Assembly (NCBI RefSeq): GCF_004362865.1
Contig: NZ_SNYI01000001.1
Span: 1-64,000, forward strand
DNA length: 64,000 nt
DNA from: Zeaxanthinibacter enoshimensis
GTDB lineage: Bacteria; Bacteroidota; Bacteroidia; Flavobacteriales; Flavobacteriaceae
Reading direction: 5' to 3'
The translations under genes and the position numbers were made by a program. Below are positions 8,114 to 17,568 of the stretch, one piece after another; positions within the stretch are counted from its first letter, which is position 1; the number at the start of each line of letters is the position of its first letter. Below the pieces are notes generated by a model. The model was given only the letters and a program-made list of their open reading frames with translations, was not told where the DNA came from and did no database searches.

Positions 8114-11023
8114 ATGACATTGAAATCGAAGATCACAGGCCTCATATATGTTACCACACTACTGGCACTGGCCATAGGCTGTAAGCAGGGAGATCAGCCG
8201 GAAAGACCAAGGGAACATTGGGTTTTTCGCTCCGTACTGGACACTCAGCCCCGTATCCTTACAGCAGCACTGAACGAGGACCTTTGGGTGGCTTACAATA
8301 CCCAGGATGGTTTGCTTTATAAAGCCTGGGATGGAGATGTCCTTTTCTCCGGAGCCGTGTACGATGAAATGCACGGGCCACAGCCTACTACCACAGGGAT
8401 ACAGTTCTACGAGAATAGCAGGGACCTGTGGATCCTTCAAAATGACGGGGAAACCATTCAACCTAAAATTCGCTATTCCGGGCACCAGTTCAAAAAAGGA
8501 CGCCTGTACCTGAATACCCTGCTCATCACTCCCGCACAGGATAGCATACAGGTAACGGAAAGCCCGGAATTTGTACTAAAGAATGGAAAAACTGCCCTTG
8601 AACGTCGCTTCAAGGTCACCAATGATACGGACTATGAAATATATCTAGCCAGCGATGCCTTTGAGCATGATGCTGTACAGGTTGAAGAAACCGGATTGAC
8701 AGACGCTCCTTCAACTATCCGGCAGGCTCCTGGAAAACAAATAGCCATCCGGGACAACTCCACCCTGACCTTCACAATGGATCCCGCAAAAGCCACGCCA
8801 ATAGCAAACGATGGAGCTATCGATGTGAAAAGCGCTGCCGGCGCCGGTAAAAGCCTGGTCGAGGCAAGTGATTGCAGGGCCTGCCACAATGAACTCGTTA
8901 AAACTGTGGGCCCCTCCTACCTGGCCATAGCCAAAAGGTATCATGATAACGAAGAGAATAAGCTACTCCTGGCAGATAAGATCATCAAGGGAGGCAAAGG
9001 ATCCTGGGGAGAAGCAATGATGACCCCGCACGAGCAACTTTCTGAGGAACAGGCCTACCAGATCGCAGAATATATCTTAGATATCGATGACACTGTGGAA
9101 ACGGCTGTTTCCAAATACACCCTGAACCATGAATCCGTTAAATTTTTAAAGCCTTCCGCAGACAACACGGGCAAGGGCTTCCTGGCCAGGATATATTCCA
9201 ACCCGGAGGAACAGGACATCCTCGGTTTCCTGGAGAAAAAAGAAGCCGACCTCAGCAGGATCGCCCCTGCAATTCATATTAATGAAAAGGCAGATTTTGA
9301 AGTTGCTTCCGATCACTTCGCTATTGTTTACGACGGTTTTCTAAATATTGAAAAAGCCGGCAGTTATGCGTTTCGCCTTATCAGCGACGATGGTTCCTAC
9401 CTCTTTGTAGACGGGAAGAAGGTTATTGATAACAGTGGTCCCCATGGCAGTCGTATCAAGGACGGGGAAGTACATCTGAATGAAGGCAGACACCCCATCC
9501 AGGTGGTTTACGGCCAGGGCGAGGGAGGGGCTATGATTTCCTTACAGGTATTCGATACAGAAAAAGAAGCCTATTCACTGCTCGATGGAGCAATGATCTC
9601 CCACGAAAACAATGCTGTCCCAAGTGATGAAAGTACCCCGGAGCGACTGGCATCCATGGCATCGACACCGACTCCAAGTTTAAAAGGCGTGCACCCGTCC
9701 TTTGATCTGCGCCAGGCCAGGCCCGATGATTTTAAACCAAAGGTAGGTGGTATCGATTTCCTGGAAGACGGCACCATGGTGATCTGCACCTGGGATCCGG
9801 ACGGGGCGGTGTATGCCATAAAGAATTGGCAAAGCCAGGACCCTTCTTCCATCAAAGTGCAGAAGATCGCCTTTGGCCTTGCCGAACCTTTGGGATTGAA
9901 AGTGGTAGGCAGTGACATCTACGTATTGCAGAAGCAAGAATTGACCCAACTCCGGGACCATGACAATGACGGACTGATCGATGAATACAGGACGGTTAGT
10001 AACCAATGGAAAGTTTCGGGTAATTTCCATGAATTCGCGTTTGGACTCGTGTATAAGGACAAGGCATTTTACGCTACCCTTGCCACCGCCATCCAACCCG
10101 GGGGTGCCAGTGCGAACCCCCAGATCCCCGACCGTGGGAAAGCTATCCGCATCGACCCTAAGACCGGGGCCGTGGAATTCGTGGCCAGCGGGCTGCGAAC
10201 CCCCAACGGGATCGGCCTGGGCTTGGATGAACAGATCTTCATTTCAGATAACCAGGGAGACTGGTTGCCAGCCAGTAAGGTGGTACACCTGCAACAAGAT
10301 GCCTTCTATGGGTCCCGCTCTGTAGACCCGGAAGGTAGCCTGGAAAAAACAGAACAATTACCCGTGGTCTGGATGCCCCAGGACGAGATCGGCAATTCTC
10401 CCAGCACCCCCATCGGGATAGATATCGGTCCCTACAAGGATCAGTTGCTGGTTGGTGAGGTGACCAACGGGGGCATCAAGAGGATCTTTGTAGAAGAGGT
10501 GAATGGCCAGTTACAAGGTGCATTGTTCCGTTTTACCCAGGGAATGGAGGCCGGGGTGAACCGGCTGCAATGGGCGCCTGATGGCTCTCTTATGGCAGGC
10601 GGTGTTGGCTCTTCCGGGAACTGGAACCATTACGGGACGTACTGGTATGGTTTGCAGCGGTTGGTATATAATGAAAAAAGTACTTTCGAGATTCTCTCAG
10701 TCAGTGCCCAACCTGGAGGTTTTCTTATTAAACTAACCGAGCCATTGGCAAATGGAACCGATGTGACGACAGAAGACCTGCATATCGAGCAGTGGAGGTA
10801 TGAACCCACCGCAGACTACGGTGGCCCCAAACTGGACCATGAAACACTCAAGGTCGCCGGCGTAGTGCTGGGAGATGATCGCCAGACCCTGAATATCCGC
10901 TTACCGGAAATGAAGGCAGGACATGTGGTTTATTTCAGGTTATCGGACCGTTTTAAGAATGGGGAGAGCCGGCCACTCTGGAATCGCGAAAGCTGGTACA
11001 CGCTTAACCAGGTTCCCAGGTAG
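8114..11023 (+). CDS. Lipoprotein: cytochrome c, PA14 and sugar-dehydrogenase-like propeller
   Basis: A 969-residue multidomain protein. Lipobox LAIGC ends at C23, so it is probably tethered to the outer membrane. Residues 35-230 are beta-rich and unassigned. A class I cytochrome c domain follows, with CRACH at 254-258 and a Met-rich GEAMMTP segment. A PA14-like domain at about 360-490 (FEVASDHFAIVYDGF, DDGSYLFVDGKKV) probably binds carbohydrate. A six-bladed propeller of the glucose/sorbosone dehydrogenase or ThuA-linked type fills about 540-860 (GIDFLEDGTMVICTWDPDG, GLRTPNGIGLG), with a C-terminal beta domain. It likely oxidises a sugar-related substrate and passes electrons to its own haem. 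The substrate is unknown and cofactor residues cannot be confirmed by eye. Confidence 0.8.
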   Translation: MTLKSKITGLIYVTTLLALAIGCKQGDQPERPREHWVFRSVLDTQPRILTAALNEDLWVAYNTQDGLLYKAWDGDVLFSGAVYDEMHGPQPTTTGIQFYENSRDLWILQNDGETIQPKIRYSGHQFKKGRLYLNTLLITPAQDSIQVTESPEFVLKNGKTALERRFKVTNDTDYEIYLASDAFEHDAVQVEETGLTDAPSTIRQAPGKQIAIRDNSTLTFTMDPAKATPIANDGAIDVKSAAGAGKSLVEASDCRACHNELVKTVGPSYLAIAKRYHDNEENKLLLADKIIKGGKGSWGEAMMTPHEQLSEEQAYQIAEYILDIDDTVETAVSKYTLNHESVKFLKPSADNTGKGFLARIYSNPEEQDILGFLEKKEADLSRIAPAIHINEKADFEVASDHFAIVYDGFLNIEKAGSYAFRLISDDGSYLFVDGKKVIDNSGPHGSRIKDGEVHLNEGRHPIQVVYGQGEGGAMISLQVFDTEKEAYSLLDGAMISHENNAVPSDESTPERLASMASTPTPSLKGVHPSFDLRQARPDDFKPKVGGIDFLEDGTMVICTWDPDGAVYAIKNWQSQDPSSIKVQKIAFGLAEPLGLKVVGSDIYVLQKQELTQLRDHDNDGLIDEYRTVSNQWKVSGNFHEFAFGLVYKDKAFYATLATAIQPGGASANPQIPDRGKAIRIDPKTGAVEFVASGLRTPNGIGLGLDEQIFISDNQGDWLPASKVVHLQQDAFYGSRSVDPEGSLEKTEQLPVVWMPQDEIGNSPSTPIGIDIGPYKDQLLVGEVTNGGIKRIFVEEVNGQLQGALFRFTQGMEAGVNRLQWAPDGSLMAGGVGSSGNWNHYGTYWYGLQRLVYNEKSTFEILSVSAQPGGFLIKLTEPLANGTDVTTEDLHIEQWRYEPTADYGGPKLDHETLKVAGVVLGDDRQTLNIRLPEMKAGHVVYFRLSDRFKNGESRPLWNRESWYTLNQVPR

Positions 11024-11345
11024 GGTCCGCCAGCCATAATATCTGGGCTAGGGGTAAAACCTTGCCTTCTGGTAGGGGGAAGGGGTCATAGTCTAAAGTA
11101 GTGGCTAAAATTATTTATTTGATAATAATGAAGTAAAGGTCCAGACCTTTAACCTCTTCCATTTTAATGTACGCGATCCGGGTAAAACGATCCGGGATCA
11201 AGCCGGATCTGACCTGCAACTCGACCTCTCCACGTTATCGAAATAAATCTCTATATTTAATACCGGGGCAAGGTAATGCATTGTGCCTCAGAGCCCGACT
11301 GGTGCCAAAGCCCAACCGTTACAAACCAAACCAGGACAATTTGAG
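11024..11345. other. Intergenic region with promoter motif
   Basis: No gene. There is a short hairpin AAAGGT/ACCTTT (11135-11150) without a T-tract and a direct repeat CGATCCGGG at about 11170 and 11188. The AT-rich motif at 11241-11260 precedes the cupin gene. Confidence 0.35.
11241..11260 (+). promoter_or_regulatory. Recurring CTCTATATTTAA motif (copy 4)
   Basis: AAATAAATCTCTATATTTAA, 85 bp upstream of the cupin gene start. The 3' 12 bases match copy 1. Confidence 0.42.
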
Positions 11346-11810
11346 ATGAAAAGTACAGCGCCAATCCATAGTGTATACCATACGGCAGAAACCCTGATCT
11401 TCCCCAATGCCATTACTTTAAAAATACTCTTATCAGGAAAGCAGACCAACGGATCACAGGCAATTTTTGAGGACATCGTTGAACCCGGGGTAGGCCCCGG
11501 AAGGCATATCCACCACCATCAGGACGAAACATTCTTCTTTCTGGAGGGAAAATTTATCGCCGAGGTAGGAGGAAAAACCTATGAATGTAATCCCGGTGAT
11601 GTAGCCTTTATTCCAAAAGGCACCGTACACGCTTTTAAAAATATAGGGGATACCGGTGCAAAGCTGCGTTACATGTTCTCCCCTGCCCGGACGATCGAAG
11701 AAATGTTCCGGGAATTTTACCAACGCTCCCAGCATAGCGAGTTAACCCTGGAAGAAATGGCGAAGATCTCTTTAAAACACGGGCAGGAGTTCGTGGGGCC
11801 CCCACTCTGA
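11346..11810 (+). CDS. Cupin-domain protein
   Basis: A 154-residue single cupin. The first cupin motif is GPGRHIHHHQDETFFFLEG, with clustered histidines and a Glu as metal ligands; the second is GDVAFIPKGTVHAFKNIG with the last His. The ATG at 11346 is preferred because the core family begins just after it; the frame is open upstream to 11283. No signal peptide, so cytoplasmic. Such proteins range from metal-dependent oxygenases to isomerases and sensors; the substrate cannot be inferred. Confidence 0.85.
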   Translation: MKSTAPIHSVYHTAETLIFPNAITLKILLSGKQTNGSQAIFEDIVEPGVGPGRHIHHHQDETFFFLEGKFIAEVGGKTYECNPGDVAFIPKGTVHAFKNIGDTGAKLRYMFSPARTIEEMFREFYQRSQHSELTLEEMAKISLKHGQEFVGPPL

Positions 11811-11963
11811 TCTGAAGGTTGGTTTAAAATAAAATACACCGGGCAGAGAACGAGGAAACAGGCTTTGCTAAAACAAGGTATTGGGTAAGACGGCATTGTA
11901 ATTTGAAAGTTAACTCGTTAGCCTGAAAACACAGGCTTATACGCATCATCTAAATGAATCATT

Positions 11964-12341
11964 ATGAAAGTCACAACCGAAAAAAATGAAAAGGTTGCCA
12001 ATATGGTATTTGCGTCCATCTATCCCCTATACCTGAACAAAGTGGAGAAGAAAGGAAGAACAAAGGAAGAGCTGGACCAGGTAATTACATGGTTCACGGG
12101 TTTTGATCAGAATGCTTTACAAACACTTATCGATGAAAAAGCGAGCTTCGGAACTTTTTTTGAAAAAGCAGAAGTTAATCCCAATGCACACTTGATAAAA
12201 GGCATGGTATGTGGGTACCGCATTGAAGAAATAGCGGATGAATTTGAAGTATATAAACAATGCAGACGGATGGAAAAGCTGATCGATGAATTGGCAAAAG
12301 GTCGTAAGATGGAGAAAATTTTACGGAAAGAAGTGAGTTAA
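11964..12341 (+). CDS. DUF2200 family protein
   Basis: A 125-residue cytoplasmic protein matching the DUF2200 pattern: VANMVFASIYPLYLNKVEKKGR, then VITWFTGF, IKGMVCGYRIEEI and a C-terminal helix VYKQCRRMEKLIDELAKGR. Function is unknown in the family. It stands alone between a cupin gene and a serine hydrolase; a small hairpin AGCCTG/CAGGCT lies upstream at 11920-11937. Confidence 0.85.
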   Translation: MKVTTEKNEKVANMVFASIYPLYLNKVEKKGRTKEELDQVITWFTGFDQNALQTLIDEKASFGTFFEKAEVNPNAHLIKGMVCGYRIEEIADEFEVYKQCRRMEKLIDELAKGRKMEKILRKEVS

Positions 12342-12435
12342 AACTCTTGTCAATAAACGATAGCGGGACAGGAAGTTTAAATCCGCTGCTTGCCGTGCAC
12401 GTAACTGCTGGAATCCATGTTGTAATTCCATTCTA

Positions 12436-13524
12436 ATGAGATATTTATTCTTTTGCTTCTTGCTCCCCCTGCTCGCTATTACCGGGTGTCAACCCTCTGA
12501 AAAAAAAACTATTGAGCCATCTCAAGAAACCACACATTTATCTGGATCAATTGATAAATATTTTCAAAGGATTCCCGGTTTCAGTGGAAATGTGCTGATA
12601 GCTCAAAGCGGTAAAGTACTATTCAGTAAAAGCTACGGATATGCAGATAAGGAATTTAAAATTTTGAATGATGGGGAAACAAAATTCAAGATCGGGTCCA
12701 TCACCAAACCTTTTACCGCAATGGCCGTGTTGAAATTAGTGGAAGATGGTCGGCTTTCCCTTTCTGATAGTGCCGGCCAGTATATGCCTGGCTTACCTCC
12801 CCACTGGCAACCTTTAACCATTCATCAATTACTTTCCCATACTTCAGGACTTACTCATACCTGGGATCTTCTCGAAGATTCAACCCTGATGTTCCAAAAG
12901 TCAGATCTTAAAAACACGCTTAGTTGGTTTTTCAAAGAGCCACTTGAATTTGAACCGGGAACTTCCTTCTCCTATAGCGGGGTCGGCTATCTTCTTCTTG
13001 CAGGGATTATTGAATCCTTAACGAATACCACGTTTGACCAATTCCTGGAAGAAATCATTTTTGAACCCCTGGACATGAAAGACACGGGCGCTGCCGACCC
13101 GGAAGTAATTATTCAAAAACTGGCGAGAGGTTATATAATTGACAGTACAGGTGTTCGTAATGCCCCGCATTTTTACGTTCCACTTCTTACAGGGGGAGGT
13201 CACCTGTATTCTACTGCTCAGGACCTGTTGAAATGGGACCGGGCCCTTTCCCGTTTTTCCATATTGTCCAGGGAGATGACCAAACAGATGTATACACCGG
13301 TAAAGGAAAACTATGGATATGGTTGGGACATTGTCAAAAATGACACCTTGAACATGGTTTTTCACACCGGCTTCATTCCCGGTTATCTTTCTCGCATAGA
13401 TAGGTATCCGGACTATAACCTGACGCTTATAATATTAACTAATTATCACGCTGAATGGAGCCCGGTAGATAGTTGGGAGATAACAAACCTGATATTTGAA
13501 GAACTAGAATTAAGTAAGAAGTAG
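12436..13524 (+). CDS. Serine hydrolase lipoprotein, beta-lactamase family
   Basis: A 362-residue lipoprotein (lipobox LAITGC, C18). The nucleophile motif is S88-I-T-K91 (KIGSITKPF), the second motif lies in FSYSGVGYLLL, and the third is HTG in VFHTGFIPGY. It is the same family as the protein at 3262 but without the TPR tail. It probably cleaves an ester, amide or peptide in the periplasm or at the outer membrane; no specific substrate is indicated. The gene is monocistronic. Confidence 0.88.
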   Translation: MRYLFFCFLLPLLAITGCQPSEKKTIEPSQETTHLSGSIDKYFQRIPGFSGNVLIAQSGKVLFSKSYGYADKEFKILNDGETKFKIGSITKPFTAMAVLKLVEDGRLSLSDSAGQYMPGLPPHWQPLTIHQLLSHTSGLTHTWDLLEDSTLMFQKSDLKNTLSWFFKEPLEFEPGTSFSYSGVGYLLLAGIIESLTNTTFDQFLEEIIFEPLDMKDTGAADPEVIIQKLARGYIIDSTGVRNAPHFYVPLLTGGGHLYSTAQDLLKWDRALSRFSILSREMTKQMYTPVKENYGYGWDIVKNDTLNMVFHTGFIPGYLSRIDRYPDYNLTLIILTNYHAEWSPVDSWEITNLIFEELELSKK

Positions 13525-13897
13525 TATATAATTTACTGATGCCACAGCAGTAGATACAAAGCACCGAATTTATCCTGGTTGTAATTCAATAATATCTATT
13601 GTGATTATAGCATACTGGGTCATTAGCACCCCTGTATGATAAAATATTATAAGTGCCCCTAATGCCCTTCCTCTTCACCCAGGACCAAACCGGGCTTTAA
13701 CACGCTGATTTCTTGGTGGTTAATCGGAAAATTTACTCTATATTTATAAATTAAGAAGCAGTCGTCATATTGCGAAAGCTTCTATTTTGATATGCCCACG
13801 CATAATGCTGTTAGGACGAGTTCTTCCTGCAAGATACCTGGGACTTCCCTCACCCCGGCAGAATTGAACCAAACAGTTCAATACATCGATAAGTTTT
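13525..13897. other. Intergenic region with a gene relic and promoter motif
   Basis: No intact gene. Bases 13589-13652 resemble, with a frameshift, the 3' end of the fragment at 17023-17259 (shared GTGATTA..GCATA and CTGTATGATAAA). The AT-rich motif at 13728-13747 follows, then a leader of about 150 bases. Confidence 0.4.
13728..13747 (+). promoter_or_regulatory. Recurring TTTACTCTATATTTA motif (copy 5)
   Basis: AAAATTTACTCTATATTTAT-type sequence, 150 bp upstream of the PQQ dehydrogenase gene. Confidence 0.42.
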
Positions 13898-16009
13898 ATG
13901 AAACATTTGCTTCTGATAGTTCCATTAGCGCTGTTCTTTGCCAGCTGTACAAATACTAACCCCGTAGGATGGATAGATGAGGAACGTCTCTTAAACAGGG
14001 ATCCCGAAGATTGGATATCCCTTGGAGGTAATTATAAACAGCAGCATTACTCACCCCTCGTCCAGATCAATGCAGAAAACGTTTTTCATCTGGGCTTCGC
14101 CTGGGAGTACGATGCACGCTCAACCGTAGGCAGGGTATCAAGAGGATTAGAAGCAACCCCCTTTGTCGTGGACGGCATTATGTATACTTCGGGTGCCTGG
14201 GGCTTTGTATATGCGGTTAATGCGAAAACGGGCGATGAAATCTGGCGGTATGATCCAAAAGTAGACGCTTCTTACGGTCGCAGGGCCTGTTGCGATGTGG
14301 TAAACAGGGGCGTCGTTGTTTGGAAAGGTAAAGTCTATGTAGCCACCCTGGATGGATTCATGGTATGCCTGGAGGCAACGGATGGGAGAGAACTCTGGAG
14401 AGTAGATACGTTTACTGATCGAACCAGATCATATACCATCACTGGCGCACCTCAAGTGGCAGGTAGTATAGTGATGATTGGGAACTCAGGAGGGGAATAC
14501 GGTGTTCGGGGGTATGTCACAGCCTATGATCTCAATTCCGGAGAACAAAAATGGCGATTTTATACCGTCCCGGGAGATCCGAAAAACGGGTACGAACACG
14601 AAGAATTGGAAATGGCCGCCAAAACATGGGATCCTAATTCGGACTGGGAAGCTGGTGGCGGGGGCACCTCCTGGGGGCAATCAGCTTATGACCCGGAACT
14701 AAACCTGCTTTATGTTGGAACGGGGAACTCTTCACCCTATCCCATCTGGCTCAGAAGTCCATCCGGTGGAGACAATCTTTTCCTGGCATCAATCCTGGCC
14801 ATCAATCCCGATACCGGTAAATTGGTTTGGCACTACCAGACCACCCCCGGTGAAATATGGGATTATACGGCTACCATGAACATCATCCTGGCTGATTTGG
14901 AAATTGAGGGGCGGCTTCGGAAAGTATTGATGCAAGCACCAAAAAACGGCTTCTTTTATGTGCTGGACAGGATTACAGGTGAACTCAAATCCGCCGAAAA
15001 ATTTTCCAGGGTAAACTGGGCGAGTCATGTTGATATGAAAACAGGCAAACCTGTCCTGACGGGGAAAGCCTGGTATAAGGATGAACCAAAACTTGTGATC
15101 CCGGGCGAGGCCGGAGCCCACAATTGGGAACCTATGTCGTTTAATCCAATGACCAATTTGGTATACATACCGGAAATCACAATGCCCATGACTTATACAG
15201 CGAAGAAAAGTTATACATGGAAAGCTGATACTCCTGATACTGGACTTCAATATGGAGTGACATCATTCAAAGATGTGGCAGAGCAGGTCCAGGCGGCTGA
15301 AGATACTATCGTAAGTTTCAGCTTAAAAGCCTGGGATCCTGTAGCGCAAAAGCAGGTATGGCAAGTACAGGAATCCATGCCTGGAGGCGGAATACTTTCA
15401 ACGCCAGACTTAGTTTTCCAGGGAAGTTCAACCGGGTTTCTGAGAATATTTCACGCCCGCACCGGTAAATTCTTAAAGGAGATTTTCGTCGGTACCGGGA
15501 TACGGGCTGCTCCTATGACATACATGGTGGATGGAGAGCAGTTTATAGCGGTGATGGCCGGGTACGGAGGTGCTCCCACGTTTGGCTATCATCCGGACGC
15601 AGTTATGCACCAATACCAGAACTATGGCAGGATCTTAGCTTTCAAATTGGGAGGAGGAAATACGCCTATTCCACCGAAAGTGGCTCAACTTGAGATCCCG
15701 GAACCACCTTCCATACCCCTGACCGCTGAAAGCATTAATAAAGGAAGAGATTTATACGACACATATTGCATCACCTGTCATGGGGATTTTGGTGCTCAAC
15801 ACAGGTCCTTGCATCCGGACCTGAGCAAGATGACACCGGCGATCCATCACATATTTAATGACATTGTTTTAAAGGGAGTATTTTCATCAGGGGGTATGGC
15901 CAGTTTTGATAACACCTTAAGCGAAGAAGATGTGGAAGCAATTCATCAGTACTTACTTAAGGTGCAAAAGGATTTGTATTCAGAACAGGTAAAGATAAGT
16001 CCAAACTGA
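13898..16009 (+). CDS. PQQ-dependent alcohol dehydrogenase with cytochrome c domain
   Basis: A 703-residue quinohaemoprotein, probably a lipoprotein (FFASC, C17). The eight-bladed propeller shows a vicinal cysteine pair C131-C132 as in quinoprotein alcohol dehydrogenases, a Glu (E200 in SGGEYG) and Asn (N277 in GTGNSSP) expected to bind Ca2+, and D322 in GEIWDYTA as candidate catalytic base. A C-terminal cytochrome c domain has CITCH at 624-628 and a candidate Met ligand near 667. It should oxidise alcohols or sugars at the cell surface with electron transfer through PQQ to haem. No PQQ synthesis genes are in the window. Substrate unknown. Confidence 0.9.
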   Translation: MKHLLLIVPLALFFASCTNTNPVGWIDEERLLNRDPEDWISLGGNYKQQHYSPLVQINAENVFHLGFAWEYDARSTVGRVSRGLEATPFVVDGIMYTSGAWGFVYAVNAKTGDEIWRYDPKVDASYGRRACCDVVNRGVVVWKGKVYVATLDGFMVCLEATDGRELWRVDTFTDRTRSYTITGAPQVAGSIVMIGNSGGEYGVRGYVTAYDLNSGEQKWRFYTVPGDPKNGYEHEELEMAAKTWDPNSDWEAGGGGTSWGQSAYDPELNLLYVGTGNSSPYPIWLRSPSGGDNLFLASILAINPDTGKLVWHYQTTPGEIWDYTATMNIILADLEIEGRLRKVLMQAPKNGFFYVLDRITGELKSAEKFSRVNWASHVDMKTGKPVLTGKAWYKDEPKLVIPGEAGAHNWEPMSFNPMTNLVYIPEITMPMTYTAKKSYTWKADTPDTGLQYGVTSFKDVAEQVQAAEDTIVSFSLKAWDPVAQKQVWQVQESMPGGGILSTPDLVFQGSSTGFLRIFHARTGKFLKEIFVGTGIRAAPMTYMVDGEQFIAVMAGYGGAPTFGYHPDAVMHQYQNYGRILAFKLGGGNTPIPPKVAQLEIPEPPSIPLTAESINKGRDLYDTYCITCHGDFGAQHRSLHPDLSKMTPAIHHIFNDIVLKGVFSSGGMASFDNTLSEEDVEAIHQYLLKVQKDLYSEQVKISPN

Positions 16010-16025
16010 GTATAACATGAAATAA

Positions 16026-16061
16026 CCGCTAATTATAACGAGGGTATATCCAGCCGTTGGC
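16026..16061. repeat. Isolated compact cassette-type boundary
   Basis: CCGCTAATTATAACG is followed at once by GGGTATATCC and GTTGGCAACA, with no interior leader. The right end matches that of J4 (GTTGGCAACA). It precedes an AT-rich esterase gene and suggests an isolated inserted cassette. Confidence 0.3.
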
Positions 16062-16114
16062 AACAAATTCAAAGAAAATTCTATTTTTAAAGTATAAATT
16101 ATAATCAATAGGGT

Positions 16115-16963
16115 ATGAGAAATTTAACCGCATTTCTATCAATGCTTTTTGTTTCAATTCTTGGATATAGCCAAATTGATAATCGCAATTTTGAAGATCT
16201 TATAGAGTCAAAAATTTTAGTGTCGAATATTAATGGCAACCGCTATAATATTCAGGTTTCATTACCTAAGACCTATTATGATAATGACAGTAAATCATAT
16301 CCGGTATTATATGCGCTGGATGGAATGCACAGTGTTCCTATGCTAAATAGCATCAGACAGTACATGGAAATTGGTAATTACCTGGAAGAATTTATCATTG
16401 TCGGAATTCAAGGTAATATTCCGAGAAACCGACTTATGCAACATAGAATTCCCGATTATACTCCCCTGAGAGATACTGTATATGAAAACAGATTTAGCCA
16501 AATAATGGGATTGAAAAAAGGATCTGTCTTATCTGGAAAAGCAGATGAGTTTTTAAAGGTAATCTCAGACCAGGTAATTCCATATATTGACAAAAACTAT
16601 CGGGTAGATAATAGATCGGGTTTGTTAGGACATTCCTTGGCAGGGTTATTTACGGCTTACACGCTGATAAATAAACCTGAACTATTTAATTTTTATTTAA
16701 TCAGCAGTCCGTCTCTTAATTGGGATGATGGTAATTTCGTTAAGCGCTTAAAACCGGACGAAATAAATAAAAGTGATATTTCAGTTTTTATTTCAGTTGG
16801 GGGTGAGGAAAAAGAACTCCACAATTTCATAGAACTATTTCAAAAGAAATTGGAACACTCAAATTTTGATACTGTCTATAAGGTTTATGACAAGGAGTCT
16901 CATTTTTCAGTAGTCGCTGGTTCTTTTTCAAATGGTATACTGCAATTTGCGGGTAAAAAGTAA
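16115..16963 (+). CDS. Exported alpha/beta-hydrolase esterase, enterochelin-esterase-like
   Basis: A 282-residue protein with signal peptide MRNLTAFLSMLFVSILGYSQ. The nucleophile elbow is GHSLAG (172-177, S174), with the early strand YPVLYALDGMHS typical of esterase D/IroE-like hydrolases. The C-terminal His candidate is in KESHFSV. It is likely an ester hydrolase; siderophore esterase activity is possible but there are no siderophore genes nearby. The gene is clearly more AT-rich than its neighbours and sits behind a cassette-type boundary, which suggests acquisition. Confidence 0.85.
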   Translation: MRNLTAFLSMLFVSILGYSQIDNRNFEDLIESKILVSNINGNRYNIQVSLPKTYYDNDSKSYPVLYALDGMHSVPMLNSIRQYMEIGNYLEEFIIVGIQGNIPRNRLMQHRIPDYTPLRDTVYENRFSQIMGLKKGSVLSGKADEFLKVISDQVIPYIDKNYRVDNRSGLLGHSLAGLFTAYTLINKPELFNFYLISSPSLNWDDGNFVKRLKPDEINKSDISVFISVGGEEKELHNFIELFQKKLEHSNFDTVYKVYDKESHFSVVAGSFSNGILQFAGKK

Positions 16964-17022
16964 TGGCACAAATAAATCTGATAATTTTTGGGATAAGGGA
17001 AGTTATCAAAACTGCTTAATAA

Positions 17023-17259
17023 TACTTTTTTGGAGGTAACCACCTTGATTTTGAAGGTCCAGGGTTAGATATACAGATCGATCGGTTGCCAAAACTTATT
17101 AACAATATAAGCAATCATTATCAATACCCTATAGTCATCAATAGTATGGGCTTGGAGAGGATCGAATTAGAAAATCTGGTTGTTAAATCAAATAATTCTA
17201 TAGTGATTACTGCATATTTAAGAGAATCGGTAGAACCACTGTATGATAAACAGTTATAA
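17023..17259 (+). pseudogene. Start-less 3' gene fragment, unknown family
   Basis: An open frame of 78 codons with an in-frame stop just upstream and no start codon. The reading YFFGGNHLDFEGPGLDIQI and later SIVITAYLRESVEPLYDKQL looks protein-like. A second, frameshifted copy of its last 20 codons occurs at 13589-13652. It is probably the remains of a gene family member. Family not recognised. Confidence 0.4.
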
Positions 17260-17449
17260 TTACTCCGCAAGTAATCCCCATATTTTCCCTCCTATACTCC
17301 GGAATATTTTAAGCCTCTTTATACTTTAAAAAATACCGGTTAATTATATATACATTTTCTTGCCAATTTATTTCAGTATAAATAAAGGTGACAACCACTC
17401 ACAAAACACTCCAGCCTTATAATCCACTGATTTATTGGTATTTATTCAG

Positions 17450-17469
17450 GATATTTACTCTATATTTAG
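17450..17469 (+). promoter_or_regulatory. Recurring TTTACTCTATATTTA motif (copy 6)
   Basis: GATATTTACTCTATATTTAG, 99 bp upstream of the cupin-like gene at 17569. Confidence 0.42.
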
Positions 17470-17568
17470 TAACCATTAAGTGGTGCCCTGATCTCCACAA
17501 GCGTTATCTCTTGCTATTGGGTAATTCGGTAACCGAACAGAGTACACGTTTAACTAAAACCAACCCAG

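Larger units (their letters stand above)
16964..17568. other. Intergenic region with gene relic and repeated leader pieces
   Basis: No intact gene. It contains the fragment at 17023-17259, then CCCTCCTATACTC..GAATATTTT (about 17287-17310), a piece of the common leader, and the full AT motif at 17450-17469. An 87-codon open frame crosses the second half but overlaps the cupin gene start and shows no protein-like features. Confidence 0.4.

Noticed and set aside
8159-8485. Minus-strand open frame inside the cytochrome/PA14 lipoprotein gene
   Set aside because: Antisense shadow; no start context or family features.
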